DNA of 7,432 nucleotides from Hyphomonadaceae bacterium (lineage in GTDB: Bacteria; Pseudomonadota; Alphaproteobacteria; Caulobacterales; Aquidulcibacteraceae): positions 1 through 7,432 of the forward strand of contig JALOSP010000204.1 of assembly GCA_025458365.1 (NCBI GenBank), in the 5' to 3' direction. The notes under the pieces were generated by a model. It had not been told where the DNA came from. It was given only the letters and a program-made list of their open reading frames with translations, and did not search any database. Below are positions 1-7,019 of this stretch, one piece after another; position 1 is the stretch's first letter; every line of letters starts with the position of its first letter. The position numbers and the translations under genes are program-made.

Positions 1-825
1 CATGCGCTGGCCGGTGCAGCTGCCGACCCGGCCTATGCTGCCCTGCTGTTGACCCTGCCTGATGTGGGCGAGCTGATGCAGCTGGAACCGGGGCACAAGC
101 CTGCGGTGCTTGCGGCGGCTCGGGCCAAGCTGAAGTCTCATCTCTCCAGCGCTCTGGACGCCCAGCTTCAAGCCGTCCTTGGACTGCACGACCGCACCGG
201 GACATTCAGCCCCGATGCCGCGTCAGCGGGGCGCAGGGCGCTGCATGCCGCTGTGCTGGACCTGCTGTGCAGCGGCGAAGCCGTCCATGGGCAGGAACTG
301 GCTGTCCAGGCATTCGCGCAAGCGACCAATATGACCGACACGATGGCAGCCCTCTCGGCCCTGTCGATCCGCGGTGGCGAGACGTTCAACGAAGCACTGG
401 CCCGGTTCGAGGCGCGCTGGAGCGGCACACCGCTGGTGATGGACAAGTGGTTTGCGGTCCGTGCTGCAGCTCCATCGGGCGATCCACTCGCCACCATGGC
501 GGCCCTGCGCCAGCATCCTGCGTTCACGCTCGCCAATCCCAATCGCGTGCGCGCGCTGGCAGCACCCTTTGCCTTGCGCAATCCGGTTGCTTTCCATCGG
601 GAGGATGGTGAAGGCTATGCACTGCTGGCCCGGTTGATTGCCGAGGTCGATGCGCGCAATCCCGCCCTTGCGGCCACCCTGTGCAAATTGATGGAATCAA
701 CAGGCCTTGCCCATGCCGACAACCGGGCTGCGGCAACCCGTGTGCTCGATGGTCTGGCCTCGGGCCGCGAGCTTTCGCCAAACACGTCCGAGATCCTCTC
801 CAAGGTGCGCGACGGTCTCGGTTGA
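1..825 (+). CDS. pepN: Aminopeptidase N (M1 family), C-terminal fragment
   Basis: This is the 3' part of a zinc-dependent M1 aminopeptidase that removes N-terminal residues from peptides in the cytoplasm. The reading frame is open from base 1 and ends at TGA 823-825, leaving 274 residues; the bacterial enzyme is about 870-880 residues long. What remains is the all-helical C-terminal superhelical domain that closes over the active site. The catalytic HEXXH and GAMEN motifs lie upstream of the window. The diagnostic match is the segment HPAFTLANPNRVRALAAPF, followed by NPVAFHREDGEGYALLARLI and a DARNPALAATLCK stretch. The same order of motifs (HPAFTLKNPNRVR, NPAAFHAEDGSGY, NSRNPQVASRL) is known from E. 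coli PepN. Nothing suggests decay. It is followed by a 168-bp gap and then a histidine kinase on the same strand, with no evident functional link. Confidence 0.95.
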   Translation, partial: HALAGAAADPAYAALLLTLPDVGELMQLEPGHKPAVLAAARAKLKSHLSSALDAQLQAVLGLHDRTGTFSPDAASAGRRALHAAVLDLLCSGEAVHGQELAVQAFAQATNMTDTMAALSALSIRGGETFNEALARFEARWSGTPLVMDKWFAVRAAAPSGDPLATMAALRQHPAFTLANPNRVRALAAPFALRNPVAFHREDGEGYALLARLIAEVDARNPALAATLCKLMESTGLAHADNRAAATRVLDGLASGRELSPNTSEILSKVRDGLG

Positions 826-924
826 GATCGGTGCCGCACGGCATGGTGGTCATTGCACGATTTGCCTGTGCACAACCCGATACCGTCGACATCAACAGCG
901 CTGGACGAAACCGTTGCGAGTCAG

Positions 925-952
925 ATACGCCTGCCCGATGGGGCAGGCGTGT
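925..952 (+). terminator. Perfect 10-bp hairpin after pepN, possible terminator
   Basis: ACGCCTGCCC (927-936) and GGGCAGGCGT (941-950) are perfect reverse complements around a GATG loop. The stem can extend by a T-G and an A-T pair to 925-952. It lies 100 bases after the pepN stop and 42 bases before the kinase start. No U-run follows it (the next bases are GTAAGCG), so it is not a canonical intrinsic terminator. GC-rich hairpins without a U-tract are common after genes in such genomes. It could also be a leader structure of the kinase mRNA. Confidence 0.5.
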
Positions 953-993
953 AAGCGATCCGCACACGTCGATATTTGGATCTGACATCGCCA

Positions 994-3447
994 ATGGCTG
1001 ACGCGGGCATCAGAAACGGGGGCAGTGAGGGCCAGTGGCCGGTTGCCATCACGTTTGTGCTGTGCCTGCTGTTTCTGGCGGCCATCGGTTTGAAGGTCAG
1101 GTCTGACCATGACAGCCACCGCGCGACAATCCTTGCAGAAGCCGCAGGCTCGGCCCAGGTTGCGGCTGCGCGGACCCGCGAAGTGCTGACCACGGCTCGC
1201 GCCACGATCGTGTCGGGTGCGCGTGTTTCAACCCAGACAGCGGCGGCCGAAGCCAGCGGACTGGCAAGCGTGACCGCCGTCGGTGTATTTGATCCTCAAG
1301 GTGTGCTCCTGCAGCCTGAACTGGTGTCTCCGGCAGACGCCGGTCCAATGAGCGCGGCAGCCCAGATGGCCGATGCAACCGGTTGGACCGGTGTCGTCGC
1401 GCGTGGCGGCCGGCAGTTTGTTCCTGCGATTGCAGTGCGTGGTGCGGACGGCGGAACAGTCGTTGCCTTTGTATCCCTGTCCGGCCTGGCGCCGCCGGGG
1501 CCCGGGCGCAGGATTGTCGTGACAGGCGATGGTGGTGCGGTGATCGCCGCGATCCCGGCTGCCGGGTTTCCTCAGGCTGCAACCGCCGGTGAAGCGCTTG
1601 GCAGTACGGCTCTGGGTTCGGACCAGCCGGGCGCAATGCTGTCACAGCAAGCCGACGGTGCGCCGCTGGTCGTCGGTGTCGCTCCGGTTGTGGACGGGAT
1701 GGCGGTTTATGTGGCGCGCGACAGGTCCGGACTTGACGCCATGTGGTCCCGCAACGTCATGTTTTTCCTGCTGCTGTTCCTTGGCCCGGTCCTCGCATTT
1801 GGCGGGGTGTATTTCCTGGTTCGCGGGCAGGCCGAGCGGTTTGCAATGCTGCGGACCATGACCCGGGAGGCCGAGCGCCGGTTGCGGATCGCAATGGATG
1901 GTGCACAGTGCGGCGTGTGGGATTGGGATCTCAGCGCCGACCGGGTCTACATGACCCAGATGATGGCCACCACCCTTGGTCTGTCCGGGGCAGGGCGGTT
2001 CGATGCTGAAGATGTTCTTGCCTCGCTCGATGATGATGATCGCGCCCGGATTCGTGCTGCTCTGCAGGCGTCAGTCCGGATCGGCGCTATCGATGTCACC
2101 ATCAAGGTCCCTGGCGACACCACGGGCCGCCGTTTGCAGATCCGTGGCCGGGCGGCCCATGACAGGGCGGCCCCCGGCGTGGTGCGGGCGATTGGCGTCG
2201 CCATGGAAGTGACCGGCGCACAGGCCGCTGACAGCCCAGTCGGCCCAGTCACCCCAGTTGTTCTCCCGACAGCATCCGATCGCGGCAACGAAGGGCTTGG
2301 CCCGGTTGTCGAAGCCTTGCCGGGAGCGTGTGCGATCTGGAACCGGGACCGCAAGCTGGTGGTCGCCAATCGTGAGTTCCGCTCGGTCTTCAAACTGCCT
2401 GATGATACAGTGCAGCCTGGGGCAGATTATGCGTCGGTCTCGAGGCTGGCCGCAGCCCAGGTGGTTGGTGGCGGGATGCGTCCGGATGGTGATACTGGGG
2501 CCGAACTGGTGGATCTGAAGTCGGGGATCGCGCTTCGCCTGATGGAGCGGACAACCGGCGATGGCGGTCTGATTTCATTTGCGATCGACATCACCCGCCA
2601 GAAAGCAGACGAGGAGCGCCTCTTGCGCTCCGAGCGGCAAACCCGGTCCGTCGTCAGCGAATTGGACAAGGCCCAGCGTGAGGCTGCCGAACTGGCGGCC
2701 ATGTACAATGCGGCGCGCTTGAAAGCCGAAGAGGCCAGTGCCGCCAAGAGCAACTTCCTGGCCAATATGAGCCATGAATTGCGCACTCCGCTGACTGCGA
2801 TCCTCGGGTTCTCCGACATGATGCGCAAGCAGATGTACGGCCCGCTGGGTGCCGAGCAATACACCGAATATGCCCGCTCGATCCATGAAAGCGGTGAGCA
2901 TCTGCTGGCTCTGATCGTCGATGTCCTCGATATGGCCAAGGTCGAGGCAGGCAAGTTCGAAATCCATCCCAAGCCGACCTATATCGACGAACTGATCGAA
3001 CAGGTGGTCCGCATGGTGGGCGCACGGGCCGCAGAGAAGGGCGTGGAACTGGAAGTCGATCCGTCAGACATCGGACAGGCCACCATCGACCCAAGAGCCG
3101 TCAAACAGATCCTGATCAATCTGGTCGGCAATGCGATCAAATTCACCCCGAGCGGTGGGCGTGTGCTGATCCAGACGCGTGGCTCGGTCAAGGACGTGAC
3201 CCTCCGGGTGGTCGATACCGGGGTTGGCATTTCGGCGGACGCCTTGCCCAGATTGGGCCGCCCGTTCGAGCAGATCGAGAACGACCACTCACGGGCCCAT
3301 GAAGGCACCGGCCTGGGGCTGGCGCTGTGCAAGGCCTTCACCCATCTGCATGGCGGCACGATCGACATCTCATCCGAAGAAGGTGTCGGGACCATGGTCA
3401 CTGTAACCCTGCCACGCCACTCGTTGTCGGCACGCGATGCCGCGTGA
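994..3447 (+). CDS. Membrane sensor histidine kinase, two PAS domains, PleC-like core
   Basis: This two-component sensor kinase of 817 residues autophosphorylates on His and passes the phosphate to an unknown response regulator. TM1 is about residues 15-35 and TM2 about 254-277, enclosing a periplasmic region of about 215 residues with two possible Cache/PAS-like halves (VTAVGVFDPQGVLL and RRIVVTGDGGAVI). PAS1 spans about 294-405 (GVWDWDLSADRVYM) and PAS2 about 435-533 (CAIWNRDRKLVVANREF). A charged coiled coil at 535-590 leads to the H-box NMSHELRTPL with phospho-acceptor His594. HATPase_c has Asn713 (NLVGNAIKF), the G1 Asp741 (VVDTGVGI) and the G2 box GTGLGLAL at 771-778. All key residues are present. 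There is no receiver domain and no response regulator nearby, so it is an orphan in this window. The core resembles PleC/DivJ-type alphaproteobacterial kinases; the signal is unknown. ATG 994 is chosen; an in-frame TTG at 976 would add six residues, and neither has a clear ribosome binding site. Confidence 0.93.
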   Translation: MADAGIRNGGSEGQWPVAITFVLCLLFLAAIGLKVRSDHDSHRATILAEAAGSAQVAAARTREVLTTARATIVSGARVSTQTAAAEASGLASVTAVGVFDPQGVLLQPELVSPADAGPMSAAAQMADATGWTGVVARGGRQFVPAIAVRGADGGTVVAFVSLSGLAPPGPGRRIVVTGDGGAVIAAIPAAGFPQAATAGEALGSTALGSDQPGAMLSQQADGAPLVVGVAPVVDGMAVYVARDRSGLDAMWSRNVMFFLLLFLGPVLAFGGVYFLVRGQAERFAMLRTMTREAERRLRIAMDGAQCGVWDWDLSADRVYMTQMMATTLGLSGAGRFDAEDVLASLDDDDRARIRAALQASVRIGAIDVTIKVPGDTTGRRLQIRGRAAHDRAAPGVVRAIGVAMEVTGAQAADSPVGPVTPVVLPTASDRGNEGLGPVVEALPGACAIWNRDRKLVVANREFRSVFKLPDDTVQPGADYASVSRLAAAQVVGGGMRPDGDTGAELVDLKSGIALRLMERTTGDGGLISFAIDITRQKADEERLLRSERQTRSVVSELDKAQREAAELAAMYNAARLKAEEASAAKSNFLANMSHELRTPLTAILGFSDMMRKQMYGPLGAEQYTEYARSIHESGEHLLALIVDVLDMAKVEAGKFEIHPKPTYIDELIEQVVRMVGARAAEKGVELEVDPSDIGQATIDPRAVKQILINLVGNAIKFTPSGGRVLIQTRGSVKDVTLRVVDTGVGISADALPRLGRPFEQIENDHSRAHEGTGLGLALCKAFTHLHGGTIDISSEEGVGTMVTVTLPRHSLSARDAA

Positions 3448-4216
3448 TCGCGGCGGGCCGCGCCGCCCAGCTGCCGCCGTTCAGTCGGGTGGCTTCCAGC
3501 AGCTGCGTGAACGGGCCAAGGCGCTGACCTTGCACGCCGACCCGAGGCTTCTGGTGATCAACAAGCCGGCGGGACTTGCCAGCCAGCCCGGTCGTGGTCT
3601 CGACGAGGACGTGGTGTCGCTGATGCAGGGGCAGGCGCGAGACCGTGACAGGCCTGTTCGCCTCGTCCACCGGCTTGACCGGGAAACCTCCGGCGTGATG
3701 GTCATGGCGCGTACGGCCCGCGAGGCGGCCCGTCTGTCGGCCTTGTTTGCCGGGCATGGGGTCATGAAAGCCTATCTGGCCCTGGTGCATGGCGATGCCA
3801 CCGGGCTTCGCGACCGGATCGACGTGCCCTTGAAGCCGATGAGAACCGCCCGCGCCGCGCTGGTGCAAGTGGCCGGGCCCAATGATCCTGACGCTCATTC
3901 AGCCAGCACCGGCTTGCAGGTTCTGGCCACTTCGGCTGGTGCCAGTCTGGTTCTGGCAACCCCGAAGACCGGGCGGATGCACCAGATCCGGGTCCATCTG
4001 GCCCATGCCGGGCATCCCTTGTTGGGCGATCATCATTATGGCGGGCCGCTTGCGGTGAGCGGCATCAGGGTGACCCGGATCATGCTGCATGCCTGGTGGC
4101 TGGACCTGCCGGACGCGATGGACCAGGTCACCCGGTGGAGCGCACCTGTTCCGGAGGACTTTGCCACTCTGTGTGATCGGCTTGGGCTGGGGCTGCGCCA
4201 CGGCACATACAGATAG
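3437..4216 (+). CDS. RluA-family RNA pseudouridine synthase without S4 domain
   Basis: The 259-residue enzyme converts specific uridines in rRNA or tRNA to pseudouridine. The fold begins with the DPRLLVINKPAGLASQPG strand (about residues 35-52). The catalytic motif is HRLDRETSGVMV, with the nucleophile Asp81. The conserved C-terminal motif GRMHQIRVHL is at 179-188, followed by HPLLGDHHYGG. There is no N-terminal S4 RNA-binding domain, as in E. coli RluA and unlike RluC/RluD; the target base cannot be told from sequence. ATG 3437 overlaps the last 11 bases of the upstream kinase gene in another frame, which suggests translational coupling. The first 30 residues are Arg/Pro/Ala-rich and poorly conserved in character, so the true start could be slightly downstream. 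It lies 14 bases before the truncated crcB reading frame. Confidence 0.9.
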   Translation: MPRDRGGPRRPAAAVQSGGFQQLRERAKALTLHADPRLLVINKPAGLASQPGRGLDEDVVSLMQGQARDRDRPVRLVHRLDRETSGVMVMARTAREAARLSALFAGHGVMKAYLALVHGDATGLRDRIDVPLKPMRTARAALVQVAGPNDPDAHSASTGLQVLATSAGASLVLATPKTGRMHQIRVHLAHAGHPLLGDHHYGGPLAVSGIRVTRIMLHAWWLDLPDAMDQVTRWSAPVPEDFATLCDRLGLGLRHGTYR

Positions 4217-4222
4217 CATCGT

Positions 4223-4239
4223 CGTGGCCGGTGGCCACG
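4223..4239. repeat. 7-bp inverted repeat over the crcB start
   Basis: CGTGGCC (4223-4229) and GGCCACG (4233-4239) pair perfectly around the three-base loop GGT. The GTG used as the only available crcB start (4231) sits in the loop and the first base of the right arm. The structure begins six bases after the rluA-like stop codon. It could hinder initiation at that GTG, act as a weak transcription end, or mark the edge of a deletion; it may also be chance in GC-rich DNA. Confidence 0.4.
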
Positions 4240-4503
4240 CTGGCCGCCAATCTTGCCGGGGGTGTGTTGATCGGCATCCTGGCGGCCGTTCTCGTCCGTC
4301 ACACCGCAGACGATCCGGTGCGCCTGTTTGCGATCACCGGTGTGCTCGGCGGGTTCACCACGTTTTCGGCGTTTTCGCTGGAGGTCTGGCGGTTGCTGGA
4401 GGCTGGCCACTGGCCGGTTGCGGCGGCCTATGTCGGTGTCTCGGTGTGCGTGGCGGTTGCCGCAGTGGGTGCCGGTCTCGCCATCGGGCAGCGTTTGGCG
4501 TAA
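4231..4503 (+). pseudogene. crcB: CrcB/Fluc fluoride channel, N-terminally truncated
   Basis: CrcB proteins are small (about 120-130 residues) four-helix membrane proteins that dimerise in antiparallel fashion to export fluoride. Here only 90 residues can be read. The TLAANLAGG segment with the conserved pore Asn (residue 7) is present, as is the signature GGFTTFSAFSLE (residues 40-51) with its pore-lining phenylalanines and the Thr/Ser of the central Na+ site. Two further hydrophobic helices end at GQRLA. The first helix and its GGxxGAxxRY motif are missing. The frame is closed by TGA at 4174-4176, and the 18 codons between that stop and GTG 4231 contain no usable start and no CrcB-like sequence. 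No Shine-Dalgarno precedes the GTG. I call it a probable pseudogene or a sequence error; a functional short form is less likely because losing one helix would invert the topology. The next gene, rluC, starts 12 bases after the stop. Confidence 0.8.
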
Positions 4504-4515
4504 GCGCACCATCCC

Positions 4516-5517
4516 ATGACTGCCCCGATTACCATTCCCGTGCGCGACACTGACGGCGAAGCCCGTCTTGACCGGTTCCTGCGCCGCCGCTTTCCCGGCT
4601 TGACCCAAGGCCGGATCGAACTCTTCCTGCGGCGCGGACTGGTCAAGGTGGATGGCGAGCGGATCAAGCAATCCGGCTTCCGGCTGGAGCCTGGCATGTC
4701 GCTCGCCGTGCATCCGGCCATCGCTGCCGAAGCTGACGCCAACCCGGCGCGCGGCGCGCACACCGTCAGCGCCGAGGATGAGCGTTTGCTGCGCTCCATG
4801 GTGCTGCATGAGGATGAAGACCTGATCGTCGTCAACAAGACACCGGGGATCGCCGTGCAAGGCGGCACCGGCACCGAGCGGCACCTCGACGGCCTGATGG
4901 CGGTATTTGCCGATGAGGAGCACGGCAAGCCCAAGCTGATCCACCGGCTCGACCGCGATACGTCTGGCGTTCTGGTCTTCGGGCGCAACCCGGCAGCGAC
5001 CACGGCGCTCGGCAAGGCCTTCCGGGCGCGTACCACGCAGAAGGTCTATTGGGCTGTCTGTCTGGGGGTGCCGCATCCGTTGCGCGGCGAGATCCGGGGC
5101 TGGATGAAGAAGGCAGGTTCGGCGCTCAATCCTGATCGCGAGCTGATGCACCGCGCCGCCCATGGCGACAAGGAAGCCCTGTTCGCCATCACCGACTATG
5201 AAGTGCTCAGCAATGCAGGCACGCGGGCCAGCTGGGTCGCGTTGAAGCCAGTCACCGGGCGGACCCACCAGCTGCGCTTCCATATGGCTGAAGCTGGATG
5301 TGCAATTGCCGGTGACGGGAAGTACACCTGCGGGCGGCCCCAGATCGGTGGACTGGCCGAGCAATTGCATCTGCATGCGCGTGCCCTGCGCATCCCCCAT
5401 CCCAAGGGCGGCATGCTCACCCTGATCGCCGACCTGCCACCGCATATGCGTGAAGCCTTCGATCTCCTGGGGTTTGAAATGGGTGATGCCAAGGATCCGT
5501 TCGCACCGTTCAAATAG
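4516..5517 (+). CDS. rluC: 23S rRNA pseudouridine synthase, RluC type (S4 + catalytic domain)
   Basis: This 333-residue enzyme makes pseudouridines in 23S rRNA; E. coli RluC modifies 955, 2504 and 2580, and the same targets are assumed here by family only. An S4 RNA-binding domain occupies about residues 14-75 (ARLDRFLRRRFPGLTQGRIE, then LVKVDGERIKQSGFRL). The catalytic domain starts with EDLIVVNKTPGIAVQGG. The catalytic loop is HRLDRDTSGVLVF, with nucleophile Asp146, and the later GRTHQLRFHM motif is at 248-257. Its full length, with no missing key residue, indicates a functional gene. The ATG at 4516 places the S4 domain near the N-terminus, as in the family. It follows crcB by 12 bases, an arrangement I associate with Sphingomonadales. 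It is clearly a different subfamily from the S4-less synthase upstream. The assignment to RluC over RluD rests on the DRDTSGVLVF form of the motif and on context. Confidence 0.92.
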   Translation: MTAPITIPVRDTDGEARLDRFLRRRFPGLTQGRIELFLRRGLVKVDGERIKQSGFRLEPGMSLAVHPAIAAEADANPARGAHTVSAEDERLLRSMVLHEDEDLIVVNKTPGIAVQGGTGTERHLDGLMAVFADEEHGKPKLIHRLDRDTSGVLVFGRNPAATTALGKAFRARTTQKVYWAVCLGVPHPLRGEIRGWMKKAGSALNPDRELMHRAAHGDKEALFAITDYEVLSNAGTRASWVALKPVTGRTHQLRFHMAEAGCAIAGDGKYTCGRPQIGGLAEQLHLHARALRIPHPKGGMLTLIADLPPHMREAFDLLGFEMGDAKDPFAPFK

Positions 5518-5518
5518 G

Positions 5519-5543
5519 CAAGCCTCACGGCGTGACGGGCTTG
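5519..5543. terminator. Imperfect inverted repeat between convergent genes
   Basis: CAAGCCTCAC (5519-5528) pairs with GTGA (5532-5535) and, after a two-base CG bulge, GGCTTG (5538-5543), around a three-base loop. It lies immediately after the rluC stop and covers the stop codon of the minus-strand gene. That position suits a bidirectional terminator, but there is no T-run on either side, so the role is inferred from place and pairing only. Confidence 0.35.
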
Positions 5544-6316
5544 GGCAGGGGAACGCAATTGCTCAGGCCCTGCGCCCGGCAGATCTCTTCCGGCGAGCGG
5601 ACGCGTGATGGAGCAGGCCCAATCGGGATACAGTTTTGCGCTCGCGCCCCGCTTTCGGTCTGGCAGGGATCACGCAAGCCTGCCGCAAACCGGGCATCAC
5701 CTTCTCCACGACTGAAGCCCTGCGCGTTTTCAGGTCGGTATTGCGGTCCGGCAGCGGCCGCGGCGTCGGCTTGCAGGCGGGCACCTTGGGCTGGGCAGTC
5801 TGGCGGACGATCCTCGGGCGCCAGTCGCTGGCATTCCAGCGCCCGCAACGTGTTGCGGGTGCCAGCACTGAGACCGGCACCGCCAGCGCCGTCGGGCGGA
5901 CCGTCGCGCGTGGTGCCCGTGGTTGAAGGTCCAGACGGCTCCATCCCGGCTGGTCGCGGTGGCAGACCAGCCTGTGTGCCAGCCGTCGGTGCTGGCTCAG
6001 ATGCGGCGGGCAGGTTGTTTTGGGCAGTTGGTTGGCGGCTACCAGGATCAGGTCGTGCGTCGCGCCTCTCGGGTAGCAATGTGGTGCGGTCTGGACTGTC
6101 GGTCTTGGGCTGAGGCGACTTCAAGACCGGGATTTGCAGGATGGGTGCTGGCGGCGGCGGTGGTGGCAGGAGCGTTGTTTCAACCACCATCCGGATCGGT
6201 GGCACCTCTTTGCCTGCCTGTCCGGATGATCCTTGGCTGGCGATCAGTCCCAGCGCCAGCAGCACGAGCACTGCTGCAGCCACGCGCGACCACAACGTCA
6301 ACCGCCGGGTTGCCAT
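5525..6316 (-). CDS. Unrecognised membrane-anchored, proline-rich protein with three Cys pairs
   Basis: I do not recognise this 263-residue protein. It starts with a short basic segment and one hydrophobic helix (about residues 9-27), so it is probably an inner-membrane protein with its body in the periplasm. A TonB-like proline-rich stretch follows, with six consecutive prolines at 51-56 (LLPPPPPPAP). Then comes a long low-complexity Pro/Gly/Thr/Ala linker to about residue 150. The C-terminal part holds six cysteines as three close pairs: 162/174, 218/229 and 246/254. The last segment reads EEICRAQGLSNCVPLPKP. There is no TonB C-terminal fold. ATG 6316 is preferred over a TTG 17 codons upstream because it puts the basic-hydrophobic signal anchor at the N-terminus. 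It converges with rluC (seven bases between stops) and diverges from the FAS1 gene across about 214 bp. The coding strand is chosen for its signal anchor and GC-rich codon pattern; competing plus-strand frames here look like shadows. Confidence 0.7.
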   Translation of the reverse strand: MATRRLTLWSRVAAAVLVLLALGLIASQGSSGQAGKEVPPIRMVVETTLLPPPPPPAPILQIPVLKSPQPKTDSPDRTTLLPERRDARPDPGSRQPTAQNNLPAASEPAPTAGTQAGLPPRPAGMEPSGPSTTGTTRDGPPDGAGGAGLSAGTRNTLRALECQRLAPEDRPPDCPAQGARLQADAAAAAGPQYRPENAQGFSRGEGDARFAAGLRDPCQTESGARAQNCIPIGPAPSRVRSPEEICRAQGLSNCVPLPKPVTP

Positions 6317-6515
6317 GGCTTCTTGAGATCGAACCGGAACTGCCAAACACCACCTTTGAGTGGTCAATGCAGGTCCGGCATGGCGCCAATCTGACCGGAT
6401 GCTGGCGAGATTGTGACCAAGCAGACAGATGCTTCACAGGCGCGACAGAGTGCTGATCCGGTCCGTCAATCGGCGCGTTTGTCTGGCACGGGTATCGTCC
6501 CGCACAGAACGTCCA

Positions 6516-6521
6516 GAGGGA
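6516..6521 (+). promoter_or_regulatory. Ribosome binding site of the FAS1 gene
   Basis: GAGGGA lies nine bases before ATG 6531. It is the clearest Shine-Dalgarno in the window and supports that start, which also begins a proper signal peptide. I saw no convincing sigma-70 or GGAAC-type ECF promoter pair in the 214 bp between this gene and the divergent minus-strand gene. Confidence 0.55.
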
Positions 6522-6530
6522 CCAGACATA

Positions 6531-7019
6531 ATGACGAAGACTATCCTCACCACCGCCATCACGCTTGCCGCTACGCTTGGCCTGGCCGCCTCGCCAGCAC
6601 TTGCCTCGTGCAACACCCACGGCGCGCAAGCCCGCACCGTCGGCTATCAGCAACCGGCCACCAGCAACACTCTTGTCGATGTGGCAGTCGGCGCAGGTCA
6701 GTTCCAGACGCTCGTCGCTGCAGTGCAGGCGGCCGGTCTGGCACCGACCTTGATGGGTCAGGGGCCGTTCACGGTTTTTGCTCCGACGGATGCGGCATTC
6801 GCTGCCCTGCCTGGTGGAACTGTGGAAAACCTGTTGCGCCCCGAGAACCGCGCCACGCTGCAACGCATCCTGACCTATCATGTGGTGTCTGGCCGGATCA
6901 CCTCAGACCAGCTGGCAGGCCGCCGTTCGATGCCGGCCACGGTGGCCGGGCCCACAGTGCGTGTCGATGGCCGCAGTGGTGTGCGTGTCAATGATGCGCG
7001 GGTCATCCAAGCCGATGTG
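6531..7019 (+). CDS. Fasciclin (FAS1) domain protein, 3' end replaced at a chimeric junction
   Basis: This is an exported protein with one FAS1 domain, a fold used for cell-surface adhesion or of unknown role in bacteria. The signal sequence is residues 1-25, with a SPALA end. The lipobox-like LASC (24-27) directly after it leaves open whether it is a soluble periplasmic protein or a lipoprotein on Cys27. The FAS1 domain begins at about residue 47 (NTLVDVAVGAGQFQTLVAAV). It contains the H1 motif TVFAPTDAAFAALP, then the YHVVSG motif, and reaches VNDARVIQADV at about residues 153-163. The family normally ends with a further strand of the type NGVIHVIDxVLLP about ten residues later. That ending is absent: from 7020 the frame continues as FtsY. 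The gene is therefore incomplete in this sequence, probably because the assembly switches organism, and not because of a natural truncation. In its source genome it is expected to finish within roughly 20 codons. Confidence 0.88.

Noticed and set aside
976..993. TTG at 976 as the histidine kinase start.
   Set aside because: It adds only six residues before an ATG, has no better ribosome binding site, and TTG is a rarer start; ATG 994 is preferred, though without strong proof.
1097..1645. A 182-codon minus-strand frame inside the kinase's periplasmic region.
   Set aside because: It is Arg/His/Pro-rich with no domain, and it is antisense to a continuous kinase frame; a shadow.
4036..5445. A 469-codon open frame on the minus strand, opposite rluC and crcB.
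   Set aside because: It lies antisense to clearly conserved rluC motifs. Its product is rich in Arg, Gly, His and Gln without recognisable domains, as expected for a shadow frame in GC-rich DNA.
5532..6113. A 193-codon plus-strand frame opposite the proline-rich gene.
   Set aside because: The product is Arg/Gly/Ser-rich with scattered Cys and Trp and has no signal or domain, while the minus-strand frame gives a proper signal anchor and ordered Cys pairs. It is probably a shadow.
6317..6367. TTG at 6367 as the start of the minus-strand gene.
   Set aside because: It would put 17 extra residues before a typical basic-plus-hydrophobic anchor that begins neatly at ATG 6316.
6180..6881. A 233-codon minus-strand frame overlapping the FAS1 gene.
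   Set aside because: It is antisense to a well-supported FAS1 domain with signal peptide and ribosome binding site; its product has no recognisable features.
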